Assembly (NCBI RefSeq): GCF_009928415.1
Contig: NZ_JAABNN010000002.1
Coordinates: 558,001-622,000, forward strand
From: Bacillus sp. USDA818B3_A
GTDB lineage: Bacteria > Bacillota > Bacilli > Bacillales > Cytobacillaceae
DNA length: 64,000 nucleotides
Direction of reading: 5' to 3'
The position numbers and the translations under genes are program-made. Position 1 is the stretch's first letter. The number at the start of each line of letters is the position of its first letter. The notes below the pieces were generated by a model. That model was not told the DNA's origin. It did not search any database and saw only the letters and a program-made list of their open reading frames with translations. This document shows positions 44,650 to 53,394 of the stretch, in pieces.

Positions 44650-45960
44650 TTACTTCTTATTTTGCGATAAAATGCTTTCAGCCTGTTGTCTGAATTGTTT
44701 TGCTGCATCTTTTACTTTAATATTTCCATAGCTCATTTGTTCACTTAGGCTGTCAAATAACTCAATCACTTCTCCTGCTCCAACTGGATCTGGACCGTCA
44801 AATGCGGAACTATTCTTTTCAGCCCATTCAACATATTCAAATACTTGCTGCTGTGCTGGAGAAAGTAAAGGCTTTAAGGCTTCTTTAACAGTTGCAGATC
44901 CCGGTACCCCACGATCGCCAAGTGCTAACTTGTTAGCTTCAATATCGTTAGTTAGGAAGTTAACAAACTTTGCTGCTTCTTCTTTATGCTTGGAGTTATT
45001 TGCAACTGACCAGAACATACTTGGTTTTAAGTACAAGCCTTTATTGCTGTCAGGTCCAGGCATATTATTAATTTCTAGCGGTCTGTTAGCCACTTGCTGT
45101 AAGCCTACGAATTGGTTCGACCATTGCCAAATACCAATTGCTTTTTGGGTTACTACTGGATCATCTTCAATACCTTTAATTTGGGCCATGAAGTCAGGTG
45201 TTGGAACTTCTTTTGCTTTTACTAGACCTGAGGTCATAGTGAAGAAATCTTCAAACAGCTTGTCATCTGAATATCCTAGTTTTGTACCATCTTTACTATA
45301 AAGTGATTTTCCTTGTGTTCTTAAATAATAGTTAAAGAATACATCTGCTTTCATACCTGTATCCATAAATAATCCAGCCGCTTTTGCTTTTTTAGCGATT
45401 TCTTTATAGTCATCCCAAGTCCAATTTTGATCAAGGGAGTCTACACCAACTTTTTTAAGTAATGCTGGATCATAGTGGAAACCTACTACGTTTACCCCTG
45501 CATTCAGTCCATATAACTTGTCGCCAAGTTTCCCGCCATCAATAATATTCTGATTTGTGTCTTTGGTGTCGATTTGCTTATCTAAGTATGGAGTTAAATC
45601 AGTGATTTGATTGTTTTGTGCATATTGAGAGAAATAAGAAAGGTCCATTTGAATAATGTCTGGTAATTGACTGGCAGCTGCTTGAGGGGCTAGCTTTTTC
45701 CAGTAATCATCCCAGCTTGCATATTCTGCTTCAATTTTTACATTAGGGTTTTGCTTCTCATACATTTCAATAATTTTTAACGTGTAGTCATGTCTTGGCT
45801 GTGATCCCCACCAGGCAATCCTTAGTGTTACTTTTTCATCTTTACCAGAAGCTTTTTCTTTTCCATCGGACTCACTTTTGCTAGTAGTACTGCTTCCGCT
45901 ACAGGCAGCTAATGAGAATACTAGAATCAGTGAAAAGAGCATAACCATGAACTTTTTCAT
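44650..45960 (-). CDS. yesO: Oligosaccharide-binding lipoprotein (YesO-like), second system
   Basis: The 436-residue protein has a lipobox LAAC near residue 20, a Ser/Lys linker and the family 1 solute-binding fold (LRIAWWGSQPRHDYTLKIIEMYEKQNP, WDDYWKKLAPQAAASQLPDIIQMD, LYLKPSMFWSVANNSKHKEEAAKFVNFL). Start ATG behind GGGGGAAT. It heads the YesO-P-Q-L unit. It is very similar to the protein encoded immediately upstream at 46150, in both motif order and length, indicating local duplication. It likely binds unsaturated rhamnogalacturonan oligosaccharides made by the PL11 lyases. Confidence 0.92.
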   Translation of the reverse strand: MKKFMVMLFSLILVFSLAACSGSSTTSKSESDGKEKASGKDEKVTLRIAWWGSQPRHDYTLKIIEMYEKQNPNVKIEAEYASWDDYWKKLAPQAAASQLPDIIQMDLSYFSQYAQNNQITDLTPYLDKQIDTKDTNQNIIDGGKLGDKLYGLNAGVNVVGFHYDPALLKKVGVDSLDQNWTWDDYKEIAKKAKAAGLFMDTGMKADVFFNYYLRTQGKSLYSKDGTKLGYSDDKLFEDFFTMTSGLVKAKEVPTPDFMAQIKGIEDDPVVTQKAIGIWQWSNQFVGLQQVANRPLEINNMPGPDSNKGLYLKPSMFWSVANNSKHKEEAAKFVNFLTNDIEANKLALGDRGVPGSATVKEALKPLLSPAQQQVFEYVEWAEKNSSAFDGPDPVGAGEVIELFDSLSEQMSYGNIKVKDAAKQFRQQAESILSQNKK

Positions 45961-45985
45961 TAATTGATTCCCCCTATTTGTTTTT

Positions 45986-45999
45986 TGTAAGTGTTTACA
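45986..45999. promoter_or_regulatory. Cre-like palindrome upstream of the second YesO-like gene
   Basis: TGTAAGTGTTTACA is symmetric apart from the centre and fits the cre consensus with one departure in the central CG. It lies 26 bases before the start codon, in the leader or promoter. Confidence 0.5.
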
Positions 46000-46088
46000 T
46001 TTGTAATTATACCTCCACTATTAGAATTGTCTGAATATAAATAACCGACCTTATTGTTTAAAAAACAGACATTATTAATTTAGGAAGA

Positions 46089-46134
46089 TAAAAAAGACTC
46101 CATCTGGTTTTAAATAAAAACCAAATGGAGTCTA
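46089..46134 (-). terminator. Terminator between the two binding-protein genes
   Basis: AGACTCCAT(T)TGGTTTT pairs with AAAACCA(G)ATGGAGTCT on the minus strand, followed by TTTTTT. It ends the unit that starts with the kinase at 50794 and separates the two tandem binding-protein genes. Confidence 0.88.
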
Positions 46135-46149
46135 TTACCTTTAAAAGTG

Positions 46150-47442
46150 CTATTTAGTGTTCTTTAAGATTTCATTTGCCTCTTTTCTAAATCTCTGTGC
46201 ACCCTCGAGAGGGGTGATTTTTTTAAAAAGAATTTGTTCCGAGATCTCTTGTAATAAATTAACTACTTCAATGCCGCCTAACGGATCGGCTTTTTCTACC
46301 TTGGCATTACTATTTTCAACATTGATTACATAGTCAAAGGACTTTTTATGTTCTGTAGATAGTCCCTTCTTTACGTTTTCAGCCACTTTTGATGATACGG
46401 GTACTCCTCTTTCCCCTATTATTAACTTATTAGCCTCCGTATTATTAACGAAAAAGTTAATAAATCTTGCGGCAGCCTCCTTATGTTTGGAGCTTTTTGT
46501 TATGGAAAAAAGCATACTTGGTCTCACAGACAAACTTTCCTGTTGATTTGGCCCTGGCGGAGCGATAATTTCAAGAGAGTGGTCCGCCGCTTTTGAAAAA
46601 CTATAATATTGATTAGAGTAACCCCAGGTCATTGGAGATTGTTGGTTTACTAGTAACTCATCTTCAATCCCTTTAATCTGTTCTGTGACATCTACCCTTG
46701 GAAAAGCCCCTTCATTAAGTAATCGTAATTGCATGTCAAAATAATCGACAAATAACTTGTCATCCTCATATCCTAATGACGTTCCCTCTACATTATATAA
46801 ATTCTTGCCATTGGTTCGGAGATAATATGGAAAGAACACCTCTGGAGGTTTCATTCCATTTGTTCCGTATATATTTTTTTGTTTATGCACGTTTTCGGCA
46901 ATCTTTTCAAAATCATTCCATGTCCAGTTAAGTTTAGGAACTTGATTTGTAGCGGAAGCAATTAAATTAGAATCCATTATGACAGCAGGAGCATTTAATC
47001 CTAGAGGGAAACCATATAATTGCTCCCCTACTTTACCTCCGGAAAGAATTTTGTCATCAATATAGGTAGTATGAATAATATTATTTCTGATATAAGGTGT
47101 TAAATCTTCAAGTAACTTATTTTTACTATATGCCTTTAAGTAGAGGAGATCCATTTGCATTATGTCTGGTAACTGATTTGCAGCTGCCATTGGAGCTAAC
47201 CGCTTCCAATAATCATCCCAATTTGAAAATTCAAACTCAATATGGATGTCCGGGTTTTTTTCTTCAAACAACTTTATAACCTTAACCGTATAATCATGTC
47301 TAGGCTGTTCCCCCCACCAGGCAATCCGTAAGGTCACTTTTTCTTCCCTATTCTGAGAAGAATCCGCACTGCTGCTTTCTGAACAACCGGTGAAGGCCAA
47401 CATTACTATCAGGGGTAAAATAGAGATCAATAGTTTTTTCAT
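46150..47442 (-). CDS. Second oligosaccharide-binding lipoprotein, cotranscribed with a YesMN pair
   Basis: The 430-residue protein has lipobox FTGC near residue 19 and the same fold and motifs as its downstream neighbour (LRIAWWGEQPRHDYTVKVIKLFEEKNP, WDDYWKRLAPMAAANQLPDIMQMD, LSVRPSMLFSITKSSKHKEAAARFINFF). It starts behind AAAAGGGGAAT, 24 bases after the response-regulator gene. A strong terminator follows it, so it is transcribed with the kinase and regulator and not with the permeases. It may load the same permeases with another oligomer or present ligand to the kinase. Confidence 0.9.
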   Translation of the reverse strand: MKKLLISILPLIVMLAFTGCSESSSADSSQNREEKVTLRIAWWGEQPRHDYTVKVIKLFEEKNPDIHIEFEFSNWDDYWKRLAPMAAANQLPDIMQMDLLYLKAYSKNKLLEDLTPYIRNNIIHTTYIDDKILSGGKVGEQLYGFPLGLNAPAVIMDSNLIASATNQVPKLNWTWNDFEKIAENVHKQKNIYGTNGMKPPEVFFPYYLRTNGKNLYNVEGTSLGYEDDKLFVDYFDMQLRLLNEGAFPRVDVTEQIKGIEDELLVNQQSPMTWGYSNQYYSFSKAADHSLEIIAPPGPNQQESLSVRPSMLFSITKSSKHKEAAARFINFFVNNTEANKLIIGERGVPVSSKVAENVKKGLSTEHKKSFDYVINVENSNAKVEKADPLGGIEVVNLLQEISEQILFKKITPLEGAQRFRKEANEILKNTK

Positions 47443-47466
47443 CGTTTATTCCCCTTTTGTTTCATT

Positions 47467-49026
47467 TTACAAACCTTGGACAGTTTCCCTTTTGTATTCT
47501 GATGGCGTAAAACCTGTTTGTTTTTTGAAAACCTGACTAAAATATTGTGCGTTTTCCCCAAACCCAATTTTTTCAGCTAACTCAAAGATTTTTACATCGC
47601 TTTCATTTTCAATCATGCTGATTGCTTTACTAATTCGGACCTTGGTTAAATAATTAGAAAACTTTTCACCTGTTTCTTTTTTAAACAGCTTTCCAAGGTA
47701 ATCTGCATTCATATATAACATTTCATTGGCCACCCACTGCAAGCTAAGCTGAGGGTCGGCTAGATGATTTTCAATAACTTCAAGTACCCTACTAATAATG
47801 GCCGAATGTTTATTCTTATTTTGTTGATAGAAACCACTCGTTATTTCCTCGGCCATTTCTTTGAAAAAAGACTTCATACTTTGAATAGTCTCTAATTCCA
47901 AAAGGAGTGAAAGTTTGATTAAATAAGCATTCATTTGGTTTGAATCACATAGTCGTATCATGCTATTAAAAAGTTGAATGACATATGATTTGGTCGCATT
48001 TATATCAAATCTTAATTCAGTTAAGTAATTAAAAAAGATGGTAATCTCTTCCTCAACTTCAACCCAGCATCCGGTTTTGACAAGCCGGCAGAATTTCTGA
48101 TCATCATAATAAAATTCCTCATGGAACTTATTATTTTTATACTCTATGTCCTCTTTCGTAATGATGCTGCCTTCTCCTAAATAAAAGCGATAATTTAGAC
48201 AATCAAGTGCTTCTTTATATAATTTATTGGCCTGGCTGATTCTTCCTGTTTCACTAACAGCAATCGTACAATCAAGTTGATAATATTGGTAAAACGTTTT
48301 TCTTATTTGTTCCATTTTCTGATGGATCAGACTGGTTTCTACCTCATTATTTATAAGGAGTAAATTTAACTCTCCTACTGAACAACTAAGGACATGTTCT
48401 TTGAAAATCTGCTCTGCAATGTTTTTTATTGCTAACAGATGCTCAAATTCAAATTCACCCTCTATTTGGAATAACATTAACCGAACTTTTGGCGTCTCCA
48501 AATCTAACTGGAGAAGTTTTTGATAGTATTCAAAATCGCGATTTTCGTAAACATTGGTCACATATTCCTTCAACAATTGTTCTTTGGCATAGGGAAGGAC
48601 ATTTTTAAGTGTATCCTTCATTCTCTCTATAAATTGTTCGCGCTCTCTGGTTTGATTTAGTTCCTCTCCTATTTCTTTTAATGCATCCATGATGGTATGC
48701 TCATTACATGGTTTAAGCAGGTAATGTTTTACTCCAAACACCATTGCCTGTTTAGCATAATCAAATTCACTAAATCCTGATAACAAGATAAATCGAATCT
48801 CTGGATCATATTCATGAACCTTTGCAACTAATTCAAGGCCATTCATTCCAGGCATTTTAATATCGCTTATGACAATATCCGGTCTACTTTGTTTAATCTT
48901 TTCGAATGCTTCAAGTCCATTCTTAGCGGTACCAATTAGGCTCGTCCCAATCGATTCCCATTTAATTACTTTTGACATACCTTCTGTTATGATTCTTTCA
49001 TCATCAACCAACATTACTTTGTACAT
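47467..49026 (-). CDS. yesN: AraC-type response regulator (YesN-like), second system
   Basis: The ATG at 49026 follows TAGGGGGG, giving 519 residues. The receiver domain holds VDDE, Asp55 in ISDIKMP and lysine in HYLLKPC; a long helical middle part follows (about 130-410), then the AraC domain (about 420-515; VANEMLYMNADYLGKLFKKETGEKF, AEKIGFGENAQYFSQVFKKQTGFTPSEYK). Its start lies inside the end of the kinase gene (23-base overlap), so the pair is translationally coupled. It probably activates the adjacent yesOPQL operon and the RG-I degrading genes. Confidence 0.93.
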   Translation of the reverse strand: MYKVMLVDDERIITEGMSKVIKWESIGTSLIGTAKNGLEAFEKIKQSRPDIVISDIKMPGMNGLELVAKVHEYDPEIRFILLSGFSEFDYAKQAMVFGVKHYLLKPCNEHTIMDALKEIGEELNQTREREQFIERMKDTLKNVLPYAKEQLLKEYVTNVYENRDFEYYQKLLQLDLETPKVRLMLFQIEGEFEFEHLLAIKNIAEQIFKEHVLSCSVGELNLLLINNEVETSLIHQKMEQIRKTFYQYYQLDCTIAVSETGRISQANKLYKEALDCLNYRFYLGEGSIITKEDIEYKNNKFHEEFYYDDQKFCRLVKTGCWVEVEEEITIFFNYLTELRFDINATKSYVIQLFNSMIRLCDSNQMNAYLIKLSLLLELETIQSMKSFFKEMAEEITSGFYQQNKNKHSAIISRVLEVIENHLADPQLSLQWVANEMLYMNADYLGKLFKKETGEKFSNYLTKVRISKAISMIENESDVKIFELAEKIGFGENAQYFSQVFKKQTGFTPSEYKRETVQGL

Positions 49027-50794
49027 GTTTTTCCCCCCTATCATATGGCAGAACGATGATTATTTTGGTTCCATTATTAGGCTCGCTTTCAATTTTCACC
49101 CCATAATCATTACCAAATGAGAGTTTGATCCGTTCATTTATATTTGATAAGCCAATTCCCTGCCCCCTTGTTTTCACTTCTCCTTTTCTTAATTTTTCTA
49201 AAAAGGCTGGCTCCATTCCGGGACCATTATCTTCTACGATAAGTTGAAAACGGTCTTGATATAAATCGGAATATATGCGGATTTTACATACGTCTACCAT
49301 ATTCTCGAGTGCATAGTGAATCGCATTTTCTACCAAAGGCTGTAAGGTTAGTTTTGGAATATAGACATCAAAAAGATCAGAGTCAACCTGCATCTTAAAG
49401 TCTAGTCTTTCATCGAATCTATATTTTTGTATAACAATATAATTTTTGACAATGTTTAATTCATCTTCCATTGGAATAAGCCGTTTTTTTAGGCTGATTG
49501 AATTGCGTAATAGGAAACCCAGTGCTTCCACCATTTTTGATATTTGGTCTTGATCATTCATTTTGGCAAGCCAGTTGATTGATTCCAAGGTATTGTATAA
49601 AAAATGCGGGTTAATCTGTGCCTGCAGAGCTTTAAATTCGGTTTCTTTAATGGTAAGCTGCTTTGAAAGATTTTCATTGACGAGTTCATCAATTTGCTGC
49701 GTCATACTTTGAAAATTTTTATGTAATTTTCCAACCTCATCCTCTGACAAAAAGGATGATTTCAAAAATCCCTTTTGTGCTTCTTTAAAATCTCCGTTCT
49801 GAACATACTGCATGCCTTTTACTAAATTTTCTAAAGGAATCGTTATATTTCTGGCAAACCTGATTCCAAGAATCGTGACGATAAAAAACATCAATATAAA
49901 AATAAGGATTAAGACAGTTTTAATAAGACTAATATTTTTAAAGATTTCATTGAACGGAATTGCATTGACATAACTCCAGTCAAAATAATGCGAGTTAATA
50001 TGAACGAGGAAATAATTTTTGCCGGCAATTTTCTTTATTTGATACCCAGGCTTCTCTTTAATTGAAAGGGCAATCTCTTGTAGAAAGCCCGCTGATTCTT
50101 TCGGATAGATTAGTTCTTGATTATTAGTAATTAAGAATTCACCATCTTTTTTGCTTGAACCTCCAAAAAGACTGCTGACTAATTTATCCATATTTATATT
50201 AATAATTAACGTACCTAGTGGTTCAAAAGTTAGATTCTTATATTGTCTTATCTCACGAGCTGTAACAATCGTAAAGTCTTCCCCTTGCGGATTCACCCAA
50301 ATATTTTTGCCGTCTGCAATAATTGCTTCTCGAATAATTTTTCTTTTTTGGTCAGTTGGCAATGTAAAATGTCTAGGTCCAGCAATGTATTCTTCACCGT
50401 TTGTATCGATGAGGATGAGGGACTGGATATATTTCTCGTTGTTAACATAACTCAATAATTTATCTACCATGTTCGTATGAATGCGATATTTCTCATACTC
50501 GGTACTCTTACCGCTGTTACTCGATAAATATTGTTGTATCTGTGGATCTGTCAGGATGTTGTAAGAAAGATCCTCCATTTTCTGCAGTTCATTTTCAATG
50601 ATATTAGAGGACGTACTTAATACTTGCGAGGACTTACTATAAATTTGTTCATCATAATTTTGAAAGGCATACTGTAAACCAAAAAAGGTAAAAAGAAGCG
50701 AACTAATCATAATCCAAGAAACTAAAATAAACAGTTTATACTTAATTTGGAGATTGGCATAATTTTTTTTCAATAGATGAAAGAATTTTTTCAT
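49004..50794 (-). CDS. yesM: Sensor histidine kinase (YesM-like), second system
   Basis: The start is the ATG at 50794 behind AGGAGA, giving 596 residues. It has a membrane span at about 22-45, an extracellular sensor domain to about 285, a second span at about 290-312, HAMP, and LytS-type kinase motifs: LQAQINPHFLYNTLESINW with the phospho-acceptor His, LQPLVENAIHYALE and VEDNGPGM. It overlaps the regulator gene by 23 bases. It should respond to an extracellular pectin fragment. A weak cre-like site lies about 40 bases upstream. Confidence 0.93.
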   Translation of the reverse strand: MKKFFHLLKKNYANLQIKYKLFILVSWIMISSLLFTFFGLQYAFQNYDEQIYSKSSQVLSTSSNIIENELQKMEDLSYNILTDPQIQQYLSSNSGKSTEYEKYRIHTNMVDKLLSYVNNEKYIQSLILIDTNGEEYIAGPRHFTLPTDQKRKIIREAIIADGKNIWVNPQGEDFTIVTAREIRQYKNLTFEPLGTLIININMDKLVSSLFGGSSKKDGEFLITNNQELIYPKESAGFLQEIALSIKEKPGYQIKKIAGKNYFLVHINSHYFDWSYVNAIPFNEIFKNISLIKTVLILIFILMFFIVTILGIRFARNITIPLENLVKGMQYVQNGDFKEAQKGFLKSSFLSEDEVGKLHKNFQSMTQQIDELVNENLSKQLTIKETEFKALQAQINPHFLYNTLESINWLAKMNDQDQISKMVEALGFLLRNSISLKKRLIPMEDELNIVKNYIVIQKYRFDERLDFKMQVDSDLFDVYIPKLTLQPLVENAIHYALENMVDVCKIRIYSDLYQDRFQLIVEDNGPGMEPAFLEKLRKGEVKTRGQGIGLSNINERIKLSFGNDYGVKIESEPNNGTKIIIVLPYDRGEKHVQSNVG

Positions 50795-50832
50795 TCGATT
50801 ATTCTCCTGAATGTTTATAAATGCTCGCATAC

Positions 50833-50846
50833 TGAAAGCGTCACCA
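50833..50846. promoter_or_regulatory. Weak cre-like site upstream of the second YesM gene
   Basis: TGAAAGCGTCACCA keeps the TGAAAGCG half and the final CA of a cre site but has two departures. The rest of 50847-51037 is AT-rich and shows no gene. Confidence 0.3.
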
Positions 50847-51037
50847 TATTTCTATATTGTATATCATTCTACAAATTTTTTAAATCAATTTAAACTTTTC
50901 AGATTATAGAACAATAGGGAAGTTCAGCCTCTTTTTTAGGCAAACCATCGGAATATGTATATAAATCTAGTTCCAGCTTTTAAATAAAATGATTATAGTT
51001 TTCCAGCAATCATACTCTTTTCCTATAAAAGAAAATA

Positions 51038-51068
51038 GACCACACGAATAATAATCATTGTGTGGTCC
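51038..51068 (-). terminator. Candidate terminator after the deacetylase gene
   Basis: GACCACAC and GTGTGGTC form an eight-base stem over a 14-base loop, followed on the minus strand by TATTTTC. It lies about 30 bases after the deacetylase stop. Confidence 0.6.
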
Positions 51069-51097
51069 TATATCCTATATTTCCCATTTTATTCTAA

Positions 51098-51904
51098 TTA
51101 GGCTTGTACTAAATTAACTTGTTTGCCAGCTTTTACTTCGACAATCTGACTGTCTACGCTCAACCAAACTGACATGGCAGATGGATTATAAACAAAATGG
51201 CTATCAGCCGAAAACTTGAGGTTCTGAAATGCCTTGATATAGGCGACGATTTCAATATTGGTTGCATACCAAATATCGCTTCGTGCCCCTATATATGCAC
51301 AAAAATCCTCGATTAAATCCCAGTTTTGATCATCCTCAAACTCATAGCTATGCCCCCAAACATACATCATATACAAATATTGGGTTTTATGGAGTTTTAC
51401 AAATTCCTCCGCTATCTTGAGCAAGTCCCTTTTGTGATGACATGTTGGGTTCCATTCAAAAAAATCATCAGGCATCGAGAATTCCCCTGTACTTTTTACC
51501 GTCCGGGCGTACTCAATTCCTAGATAAGGAAGCATTTCTTTTACTAATTGGTTATAGGAGCCATTAGGGTAAGATAATCCTCTTACAGTGTAACCGGCTA
51601 TTTTCTCCAAATTTCTTCGATCTTCGATTATTTCCTGGACAATTTGCTCTTTTGGTGACCTGGCAATGGTCGGATGCGTTAAGGTATGTGCGGAAATTTC
51701 ATGCCCCTCATAAAGCCCTAAGACTTCTTCTTGGGGAATACGATCCCCAGTCCCGAATAAACCAGAATTAATATGGAATGTGCCTTTTATTCCATGTTGA
51801 TTGAAAACTTCCACCAATTTTCTGTCCGCCGCCCTGCCATCGTCGTAACTCATCGTTAACACTTTATGCTTTCCCTCTGGAAAAGTCATAATTACTTTTG
51901 GCAT
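51098..51904 (-). CDS. Polysaccharide deacetylase (NodB homology domain, CE4-like)
   Basis: The ATG at 51904 is taken, because the GTG nine bases upstream lies within the GAGGTG ribosome binding site; this gives 268 residues. It has the NodB motifs TMSYDDG near 20 (metal-binding Asp), HTLTHP near 75 (metal-binding His pair) and LSYPNGSY. No signal peptide is present, so it works in the cytoplasm. Related proteins are common beside GH105 and GH4 genes in pectin loci and probably remove acetyl groups from oligomers. It follows the GH4 gene by about 90 bases and is in the same direction. Confidence 0.85.
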   Translation of the reverse strand: MPKVIMTFPEGKHKVLTMSYDDGRAADRKLVEVFNQHGIKGTFHINSGLFGTGDRIPQEEVLGLYEGHEISAHTLTHPTIARSPKEQIVQEIIEDRRNLEKIAGYTVRGLSYPNGSYNQLVKEMLPYLGIEYARTVKSTGEFSMPDDFFEWNPTCHHKRDLLKIAEEFVKLHKTQYLYMMYVWGHSYEFEDDQNWDLIEDFCAYIGARSDIWYATNIEIVAYIKAFQNLKFSADSHFVYNPSAMSVWLSVDSQIVEVKAGKQVNLVQA

Positions 51905-51993
51905 CCTGCTCACCTCTTCTTTTTTTATGTTTCAATAGTATAAATGAATAATCCCTGCAAGTTTTTTTATGCAAGGTATTCTTTCTATTAGTC

Positions 51994-53394
51994 TTATTTT
52001 TTTACGGTTTCAAACTCCCAGCCTGGTAAATAATTTTTCGTATTAAACAACATTTTTTCAAAGAGTTCTTCCGCTTCCTCTGGCGTAATCGAGCTTAAAA
52101 GGGGATCCTGTTTAAATGCGCTCAGAGCTAATGGTCTATCACAGTCCATGGCTGCCCTAAGTGTCATTTCCTGATTATGAATATGGCGCAAGACCATATT
52201 ATTTATCGATGTTGGCAATTCTCCCGAATGAATTGGCTGCACACTATTGTAACGAAACACAGCATTCGTTTCCACAATTACATCTTCTGGTACCCCAGCC
52301 ATTTGTCCCCTATTTGGGAAGTTTACATTTGAAATAATCTCCCCTAATCCGAGAAGAGCTTTAATCATCTGAACGCCTTCCTCACCCGTAGGATTTAAAA
52401 TGAAAGACTCCTCCCCTGAGGCCAAGCGCTTGCCTTTTTCATAAAGTTCTTTCCCTTTTTCTATCCGCCAATCTACCGGAGTCAAACCAAATTTCCATTC
52501 CCGCACCTTTTCAGGGCTTTGCAAATACCAAGTATTCGGCATAAACTCTGCTAAATGCCGATCACCCGCAGCTGCAATCATCCCAAATTTTTTAAACAAA
52601 TCAAATTTTACTCTCTGTGCCGATGCAAAATGATCATTCAACCAATTTCCTGTATTTTTCCCTTCGAATCCAGACTCATAGTATTTATCTACGGACTTTG
52701 GATATAAAGGAAATAAATCAATATTTTGGTAGGATGCCTGGTCAATCCACGTAAAGTGATTAATTCCCAGAACATTGACTTTAATGTCACTCCGATGTAC
52801 ATTTCTAATTCCTTCTAAGTCTTCTAACATGGAAGCAAGCAATTTTTGTGTGCCAAATACTTCATGACAGCAGCCGATTGCTTTTATTTCTGGAAATACA
52901 TGATAGAGAGTCCTTGTACAGAGGCTCATTGGGTTTGTATAATTGATCACCCAAGCATTTGGTGCATGTTCTTTAATTTGGTTAGCAATCTCCACAAATA
53001 ACGGAATGGTCCGCAACGCCCTGACCATGCCTCCTGGCCCTACTGTATCCCCGACAGATTGATAGATGCCATATTGTTCTGGAGTATGGACATCTGATTT
53101 CATCTCCAAAAATGTCCCGGGTAAGATGGAGATAATGACAAAATCGGCACCATTTAAGGCTTCTTTTAATGTTTTTACTGCCTCATACTCCCAGTGTCCG
53201 ACTACATCATCACGGTCAAGTAATCGATTACCAATAATGGCATTTTGCTGTGCTGCCTCATAATTGATATCATACAATTTCACTGTCCCTGAAATACTCT
53301 GCTCCGATGCAAGGTCGCTCATCAGACCCCAGGCCCAGCCTCGAGATCCTCCTCCAATATAAGCTATTTTTACATTTTTCACTTGATCAGCCAT
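51994..53394 (-). CDS. lplD: GH4 glycosidase, alpha-galacturonidase type, second copy
   Basis: The ATG at 53394 follows AAGGGAGAG by six bases, giving 466 residues. It starts MADQVKNVKIAYIGGGSRGWAWG with the NAD-binding motif and keeps NYTNPMS, IGCCHEVFGTQ, LGINHFTWI and AAGDRHLAEFMP. It is highly similar along its whole length to the protein encoded at 19997-21403, so the two arose by duplication or were acquired separately from close sources. It should release galacturonic acid from the saturated end of oligomers. Its start overlaps the end of the GH105 gene by eight bases, so the products of the two are made together. Confidence 0.87.
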   Translation of the reverse strand: MADQVKNVKIAYIGGGSRGWAWGLMSDLASEQSISGTVKLYDINYEAAQQNAIIGNRLLDRDDVVGHWEYEAVKTLKEALNGADFVIISILPGTFLEMKSDVHTPEQYGIYQSVGDTVGPGGMVRALRTIPLFVEIANQIKEHAPNAWVINYTNPMSLCTRTLYHVFPEIKAIGCCHEVFGTQKLLASMLEDLEGIRNVHRSDIKVNVLGINHFTWIDQASYQNIDLFPLYPKSVDKYYESGFEGKNTGNWLNDHFASAQRVKFDLFKKFGMIAAAGDRHLAEFMPNTWYLQSPEKVREWKFGLTPVDWRIEKGKELYEKGKRLASGEESFILNPTGEEGVQMIKALLGLGEIISNVNFPNRGQMAGVPEDVIVETNAVFRYNSVQPIHSGELPTSINNMVLRHIHNQEMTLRAAMDCDRPLALSAFKQDPLLSSITPEEAEELFEKMLFNTKNYLPGWEFETVKK

